This document shows positions 8,930 to 12,516 of a DNA stretch of 12,516 nucleotides, one piece after another. Location of the stretch: contig NZ_CAMLIX010000155.1 in assembly GCF_946479975.1 (NCBI RefSeq), forward strand, positions 1 through 12,516. The letters are read 5' to 3'. A model generated the notes under the pieces. The model made no database searches. It was not told the DNA's origin and saw only the letters and a list, made by a program, of their open reading frames with translations. Every line of letters begins with the position of its first letter. Position 1 is the first letter of the stretch. The translations under genes and the position numbers were made by a program. The DNA comes from an uncultured Flavobacterium sp. (GTDB taxonomy: Bacteria > Bacteroidota > Bacteroidia > Flavobacteriales > Flavobacteriaceae).

Positions 8930-9631
8930 TTACCATTGATGAAAACTGTAGCCTAACGAAAAACTAAAAACACTGCTTTTGTTTTGATTTTCGATAAACT
9001 GAAAAGAAGATGCATTACTTTTTACCATATCTTTTACGCCTAAATAATAGCGAAGGTCAAAGTGAATGCTTTTATGAAGTTCATATCCTAAAGCCAAACA
9101 CAACGAAAAGTCATCATCGCCATCCAGTCCGTCTTTATAGAACTGTCTTGTAGCGACATTGTACATTCCGCCTGCTTCGTTAGAAGTATAAGTTATATCG
9201 TTTGGAGATAAATTGATTCCGTAAAATGCGCCAACGCCAAAATTTAATCCTTCATAAGGGTATACTTTATATAAAGCGCCTATTTGCAAAAAAGAATAAT
9301 TAAGACCGAGCTCGAATTCTTTTCCAACGGCATCATGATAAGTTATGGTTTCTCCCATTTGTCTGAATAAAACTTCGGGCTGAATAGCAACACGCGTATC
9401 GTAAAGTTTGCAGTTCATAAAGAAACCACCTTCTAAACCAAATTTACCTTTGCTCTCCATGACACTATTATCAAAGGTATTGTCTCGTCCTTTAATACTT
9501 TCTGGAAGATTACTAATAGTTGAGTGGAGTGCTCCAAGCTTTAATCCGTAGGTGATATTACTTTCATGCTGGGCGTAAACAGAGGCGTTAAAGAAACAAC
9601 AAAATATTATTAAGTGTAATATTACTTTCAT
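8930..9631 (-). CDS. Outer-membrane beta-barrel protein (PorT-like family), first of a tandem pair
   Basis: The product is 233 residues with a signal peptide (MKVILHLIIFCCFFNASVYAQ, written here as residues 1 to about 21: hydrophobic core LIIFCCFF, cleavage at YAQ). Beta-barrel strands follow: ITYGLKLGALHS, GKFGLEGGFFMN, VAIQPEVLFRQMG, YSFLQIGALYKVYP, GLNFGVGAFYGINL, SLCLALGYEL and a terminal VFSFSLGYSFHQW with the aromatic end expected for insertion into the outer membrane. It shares the whole pattern with the next gene, including SNLP near residue 40 and G-I-N near 155, so the two arose by duplication and then diverged widely. It is the first gene of the minus-strand unit, next to the divergent control region; its TAA stop (8932-8930) overlaps the alternative upstream start of the next gene. 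The family is OMP_b-brl_2-like by pattern; the function is unknown. Confidence 0.88.
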   Translation of the reverse strand: MKVILHLIIFCCFFNASVYAQHESNITYGLKLGALHSTISNLPESIKGRDNTFDNSVMESKGKFGLEGGFFMNCKLYDTRVAIQPEVLFRQMGETITYHDAVGKEFELGLNYSFLQIGALYKVYPYEGLNFGVGAFYGINLSPNDITYTSNEAGGMYNVATRQFYKDGLDGDDDFSLCLALGYELHKSIHFDLRYYLGVKDMVKSNASSFQFIENQNKSSVFSFSLGYSFHQW

Positions 9632-9672
9632 TCAAAAAATTTTCTGCGAATATATGTATTAATTTTAGTTTC

Positions 9673-9680
9673 CAAGATTA
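9673..9680 (-). promoter_or_regulatory. Possible -7 box for the minus-strand operon
   Basis: On the minus strand this reads TAATCTTG, one mismatch from TAnnTTTG. It would place the transcript start about 30-40 bases before ATG 9631. No convincing -33 element is seen, and a second one-mismatch box (TATATTCG, 9654-9647) lies closer to the gene, so the choice is uncertain. Confidence 0.25.
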
Positions 9681-9711
9681 TAAAATCGATAAAATGATCG
9701 AAATTACCGAT

Positions 9712-9735
9712 TATATACCTGATGTCAGGTATATA
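9712..9735. promoter_or_regulatory. Perfect 24-bp palindrome, likely operator
   Basis: The left arm TATATACCTGA (9712-9722) and the right arm TCAGGTATATA (9725-9735) are exact reverse complements around a 2-base centre (TG). The right arm ends 19 bases before the -7 box at 9755, so the dyad covers the place where the -33 element would lie. It has no T-run, and with a 2-base loop it makes a poor RNA hairpin. A site for a dimeric DNA-binding protein is therefore the best reading; the regulator is unknown. Confidence 0.65.
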
Positions 9736-9754
9736 GAAGTTTTAAGATTAAATA

Positions 9755-9762
9755 TATATTTG
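9755..9762 (+). promoter_or_regulatory. Bacteroidota -7 promoter box for the 9812 gene
   Basis: TATATTTG matches the Bacteroidota sigma-A -7 consensus TAnnTTTG at every defined position. It lies 49 bases before ATG 9812, giving a leader of roughly 40-45 bases. No TTG is seen at the -33 position, which is occupied by the palindrome, so the promoter may depend on an activator or be blocked by a repressor there. Confidence 0.5.
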
Positions 9763-9811
9763 CTCCAATTTTTAAGTACAAAAATAGTACTTTTACTACA
9801 ATACAAAAATT

Positions 9812-10453
9812 ATGAAACAACTTAGTTTACTTCTAGTGATGTTCTTAATAAGCACAACATCAATCCATGCAAAATATATTAATGCCATCTTGTACATGGA
9901 AGACGGCACTATTAAAACGGGATTGGCAGAAAAAGTGGAGAGTACCGATTCTAAAGTAAAATTTAAAACCGACGAAGAAGCTAAAAAAGAAAAAATCCCA
10001 AGCGCATCCATAAAAAGAATTGTATTTACTGATGCTGATAATGTAATATCTACCGCAGAGCAATTGTACGCTACAACAGCAAATCTTTTTACAGGAAAGT
10101 TTTCCCGATCAAACAAAAAAAGATGGATGTATATTGTTTATGAAAAAAATGCCAAAATTGGTTACATCTACGAACCTGGCAGTAATCGACCAAACGCAGG
10201 TGGAACCAGCAGAGTAATTACTTCTGCAAGTACCTCTTACTTTTTTGGAAAAAAAGACAGCGAAGAATTAGTCTTTGGATTCGCAGGAGGTTATTCTGTA
10301 GGAATTGGAACAGATGCTTTAATTCGTAAAATGTCTCGAGAAGCTTTTGCTGATTGTCCAAAAATTATTGAAAACATTGAAAAAACAGATTTCAAATTGA
10401 ATACTGCGATAGAACAGCTTAAAACGATTTTTGAGAAATACAAATGCAAGTAA
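9812..10453 (+). CDS. Exported protein of unknown function
   Basis: I do not recognise this 213-residue protein. It has a clear Sec signal peptide (MKQLSLLLVMFLISTTSIHA, cleavage about residue 20, no lipobox Cys), so the mature form should be periplasmic or surface-bound. Residues about 21-75 form a small beta-rich unit with the pattern ILYMEDGTIKTG, KVKFKTDEE and IKRIVFTD. The middle is basic (FSRSNKKRWMYIVYEKN) and is followed by a Gly/Ser/Thr-rich strand region. A Gly-rich stretch (FAGGYSVGIGTDALI) precedes a C-terminal helical segment with two Cys (FADCPKI and the near-terminal KCK) that could form a disulfide. It is the only plus-strand gene here and is divergent from the barrel operon, sharing the 180-base control region and its palindrome, so joint regulation is plausible. 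A hairpin follows its stop. A structural or stress-related envelope role is only a guess. Confidence 0.8.
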   Translation: MKQLSLLLVMFLISTTSIHAKYINAILYMEDGTIKTGLAEKVESTDSKVKFKTDEEAKKEKIPSASIKRIVFTDADNVISTAEQLYATTANLFTGKFSRSNKKRWMYIVYEKNAKIGYIYEPGSNRPNAGGTSRVITSASTSYFFGKKDSEELVFGFAGGYSVGIGTDALIRKMSREAFADCPKIIENIEKTDFKLNTAIEQLKTIFEKYKCK

Positions 10454-10485
10454 TCCTTTTATATTTTAAGAATTACCAACAATAA

Positions 10486-10528
10486 CAAAGGCGTGATACT
10501 ATTTCAAATTGATACTATCACGCCTTTG
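10486..10528. terminator. Hairpin terminator between convergent genes, probably bidirectional
   Basis: Perfect 13-bp arms CAAAGGCGTGATA (10486-10498) and TATCACGCCTTTG (10516-10528) enclose a 17-base AT-rich loop. The stem lies 32 bases after the plus-strand stop and 19 bases after the DUF2264 stop, with AT-rich flanks but no long T-run. Its position between two converging genes favours a terminator serving both strands. Confidence 0.8.
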
Positions 10529-10547
10529 CCTTATAATAAAAATGTAA

Positions 10548-12516
10548 TCAATTAAAATCAACAACCTTTTTTGTGCCATCATTAAATTGAACGATTACTG
10601 AATCAGCTTTGTTTTCAATGCTTTTTACAGGAGTAAGTTCTTTTTTCTGCCATTTTTCTCCAGACTTTTTCCATAACATTAAAGTCGCATAAAGATTTGA
10701 TTTCTTGTCATTCGGATTAAAATCAGCTGTAACATCTATCACTTTACTAATTTTGCTTTCAGGATGTAAACCTTCGCTTGTTACAACCTCAGCTTTATCC
10801 CAGCCTGAAATAGTAATCATAGCCAATTGGTATTTTCCATTATCGATAATAGTTACTGTTTTACCGTCTATTTTTTGTGTTGTTGTTTTAATTTCTTTAT
10901 CTAATTGAGGCAAAGCATAATGTCCTAATCGCATAGAAACTACCTCATAACTTGTGTTTTTATCAATTCTTAAAATTCCGTTTGGGAGAGGAATATCAGC
11001 CAAATTCATCTGAATTTTTTCATTGGTTTCTAAAACGGCATTTCGGTAATAAATTCCATCTTCAAACTTTTTAAAAGCAAATAATCGAAGCGGTTCCCAT
11101 TCTTGTTTTGCATTTTTAAAAACATAATTCATTGCCACTTCTCCGTTAACACCATCGGCTTGCCACAGAAAAGCACTATTATAGGATAATCGATTGTAAT
11201 TTTCTGTAGATCTGAATCCCTGCCAGTCATCCTTTTTCTTTTCGTGGCACCAAGCTCTAATTTCTGAAGCTCCAATCGCTGGATAATCGGTAATTAAAAT
11301 TTTTGAACCGTTTAGAAAATTATTGTAAACATTGTATTTTTTGAATTTAGTTTCCCAATCTCCTTCGTTTTCTTTTGCTGACCAAAACGGACTATCATCT
11401 GGCAGTAAAAGTCCCATAAATGCTTTTCCCATCCAATATACGCTTCCTCTACAGCTGTAGACTTGAACTGCTGGTTCGAACGCACCATAAAAACCAAGCG
11501 TAGGAACGTTATCTTTCATAAAATCAGGGTTTTCTAAAAACTGTTTTAAAACGCCTGATGAAATTCTGCGTAACCATCCAGCATTTACAGTTGGATCATT
11601 TTCTAAACCCATAAAAGGAAAAGCGGCAATAGAACCAATTCTATAACTGATACTGCGGCCAAACATAATCATCTCGCCATTTTGGCTGAACATTAAAGGA
11701 TAATTGGAATTTAAATCTCTAAAATTACTTCTAAATTTTGCCGCATATTCTGGATAATATTTGTTTCCAAAATATTCAGACCAAAGCGCTCCGTACAATT
11801 GAAATCCCCACATGCTGTAATAATCGTATGCTGGACTGTCGTTGTACCAACCTTCGCCTCTGTAATCGTTTAAACATTTTTGAAGATATTCTTCTAATAA
11901 TTTTTCATTTACAGCATAGCCTTGTTCTTTAAAAAAGCTTAAAACAAAAATGTTGAAAAACTTCCAATTGGAATTTACTGTTGGTCCGTCACCATAACTA
12001 AGCATCGATTTAGCCAATGCGTCTTTTTGGTCTTGCGGCAACGGTTTCCAAAGCACTTCTGGATTCGTAAGTAGCGACATTGCAATAGCACCATATTCAA
12101 CCAAATTCTGACTTGGACCGCCATTTTTAGGTCTTGGAACAATATAAGAAGGACTTTTGGGATCGACTAATTTGCTGAATTGATGTCTGTAATAATCTGC
12201 AACCTTAATATTATTGATTACCAAATTCGGATTTTCTTTAAGTAACGGAGACGCAATAAATAAGGTTCTGCTTAAACCTTCTAACTTTTCTGTCGGAACT
12301 CTGCTTTCTTCCTGCGGATAACTTTTTCCTGGTTGTTTTGGAAACTTCATCGCATCATCCAGATTGTGAATGTAGCTAAAAGCGCCTTCTAATAAATAAA
12401 GTCCGGCGTCTTTCCAATGTTTTTTTGTCATTCCAGTATACGGACTCAACTTATAATCTGGATTAACAATTTTAAAAACGTTGTTTGTATTTTCTTTTTG
12501 CTGCGAAAATAAAGAC
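10548..12516 (-). CDS. DUF2264 family protein, secreted, N-terminus outside window
   Basis: The frame is open from the right edge to the TGA at 10550-10548, giving 655 residues in the window. A TTG at 12449 could be taken as the start, but the frame continues upstream as SLFSQQKENTNNVFKIVN, which looks like the end of a signal peptide (LFSQQ) and a mature N-terminus; the real start therefore lies beyond 12516. The N-terminal two-thirds is rich in helix and aromatic residues, with blocks typical of DUF2264: SNWKFFNIFVLSF, GWYNDSPAYDYYSMWGFQLY, GRSISYRIGSIAAFPF and YSCRGSVYWMGKAF. This suggests an alpha/alpha-barrel like those of glycoside hydrolases and polysaccharide lyases. The last 250 or so residues are beta-rich. 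Bacteroidota relatives often lie in polysaccharide-degradation loci, so a periplasmic carbohydrate-active role is likely, but substrate and catalytic residues cannot be named. It converges on the 9812 gene across a terminator and is probably unrelated to the SpvB-like operon. Confidence 0.88.
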   Translation of the reverse strand, partial: SLFSQQKENTNNVFKIVNPDYKLSPYTGMTKKHWKDAGLYLLEGAFSYIHNLDDAMKFPKQPGKSYPQEESRVPTEKLEGLSRTLFIASPLLKENPNLVINNIKVADYYRHQFSKLVDPKSPSYIVPRPKNGGPSQNLVEYGAIAMSLLTNPEVLWKPLPQDQKDALAKSMLSYGDGPTVNSNWKFFNIFVLSFFKEQGYAVNEKLLEEYLQKCLNDYRGEGWYNDSPAYDYYSMWGFQLYGALWSEYFGNKYYPEYAAKFRSNFRDLNSNYPLMFSQNGEMIMFGRSISYRIGSIAAFPFMGLENDPTVNAGWLRRISSGVLKQFLENPDFMKDNVPTLGFYGAFEPAVQVYSCRGSVYWMGKAFMGLLLPDDSPFWSAKENEGDWETKFKKYNVYNNFLNGSKILITDYPAIGASEIRAWCHEKKKDDWQGFRSTENYNRLSYNSAFLWQADGVNGEVAMNYVFKNAKQEWEPLRLFAFKKFEDGIYYRNAVLETNEKIQMNLADIPLPNGILRIDKNTSYEVVSMRLGHYALPQLDKEIKTTTQKIDGKTVTIIDNGKYQLAMITISGWDKAEVVTSEGLHPESKISKVIDVTADFNPNDKKSNLYATLMLWKKSGEKWQKKELTPVKSIENKADSVIVQFNDGTKKVVDFN

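Larger units (their letters stand above)
9632..9811. promoter_or_regulatory. Divergent intergenic control region between barrel operon and plus-strand gene
   Basis: This is 180 bases of very AT-rich sequence with no ORF, between two genes read outwards. It holds a 24-bp perfect dyad (9712-9735), a -7-type box facing right (9755-9762), a weaker box facing left (9673-9680) and two small inverted repeats: TCGAT/ATCGA at 9686-9701, and AAGTAC/GTACTT at 9774-9792, the latter likely in the 5' leader of the right-hand gene. Neither start codon has a purine-rich Shine-Dalgarno sequence, as is usual in Flavobacteria. Confidence 0.7.

Noticed and set aside
8919..8936. Upstream ATG at 8936 as the start of the second barrel gene
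   Set aside because: It would put MVIYKK before a complete signal peptide and overlap the previous gene; the inner ATG at 8918 fits better, though translational coupling at 8936 cannot be excluded.
9712..9735. Palindrome read as a LuxR-type lux box
   Set aside because: The ACCTG/CAGGT ends resemble one, but the centre is only 2 bases instead of a longer spacer, and no LuxR or LuxI gene is in view.
9796..10116. Minus-strand ORFs under the 9812 gene
   Set aside because: They are shadows of a plus-strand gene that has a clear signal peptide and promoter box; no family pattern is seen.

Overview
The window is AT-rich and reads as a chromosomal segment of a Bacteroidota bacterium, most likely Flavobacterium or a close relative. 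The signs are a type IX secretion (T9SS) type A sorting domain, PorT-like outer-membrane beta-barrels, a Bacteroidota-type -7 box (TAnnTTTG), start codons without Shine-Dalgarno sequences, and a DUF2264 protein. No mobile element, tRNA, rRNA or CRISPR array is visible.

Layout, left to right. Positions 1-6112 (minus strand) hold one giant secreted protein, at least 2037 residues long, that runs off the left edge. It combines a Sec signal peptide, adhesion-type beta domains, an SpvB domain, two clusters of FG-GAP/VCBS motifs, a TcdB-middle region and the beginning of RHS/YD repeats. This is the architecture of the B (and probably fused C) component of a Tc/RHS toxin. Positions 6188-8155 (minus) encode a T9SS-secreted surface protein with LamG-like, SprB-like and sorting domains. 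Positions 8187-8918 and 8930-9631 (minus) encode two paralogous outer-membrane beta-barrel proteins from a tandem duplication. The four minus-strand genes are separated by 11, 31 and 75 bases and look like one transcription unit read from about 9670 towards position 1.

Positions 9632-9811 form a divergent control region with a perfect 24-bp palindrome (9712-9735) and a consensus-like -7 box facing right. To its right, on the plus strand, is an exported protein of unknown function (9812-10453). A strong hairpin at 10486-10528 separates that gene from a convergent DUF2264 gene (10548 to beyond 12516, minus), which enters from the right edge without its true start.

Working interpretation (inference): the four-gene minus-strand unit makes an envelope-associated, secreted SpvB/TcdB/RHS protein together with a T9SS surface partner and two barrel proteins. 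It could be a toxin-presentation or surface RHS system. The deciding C-terminus of the giant protein (RHS core, variable toxin tip) and any immunity gene lie beyond position 1. The DUF2264 gene appears to be a separate carbohydrate-related unit.
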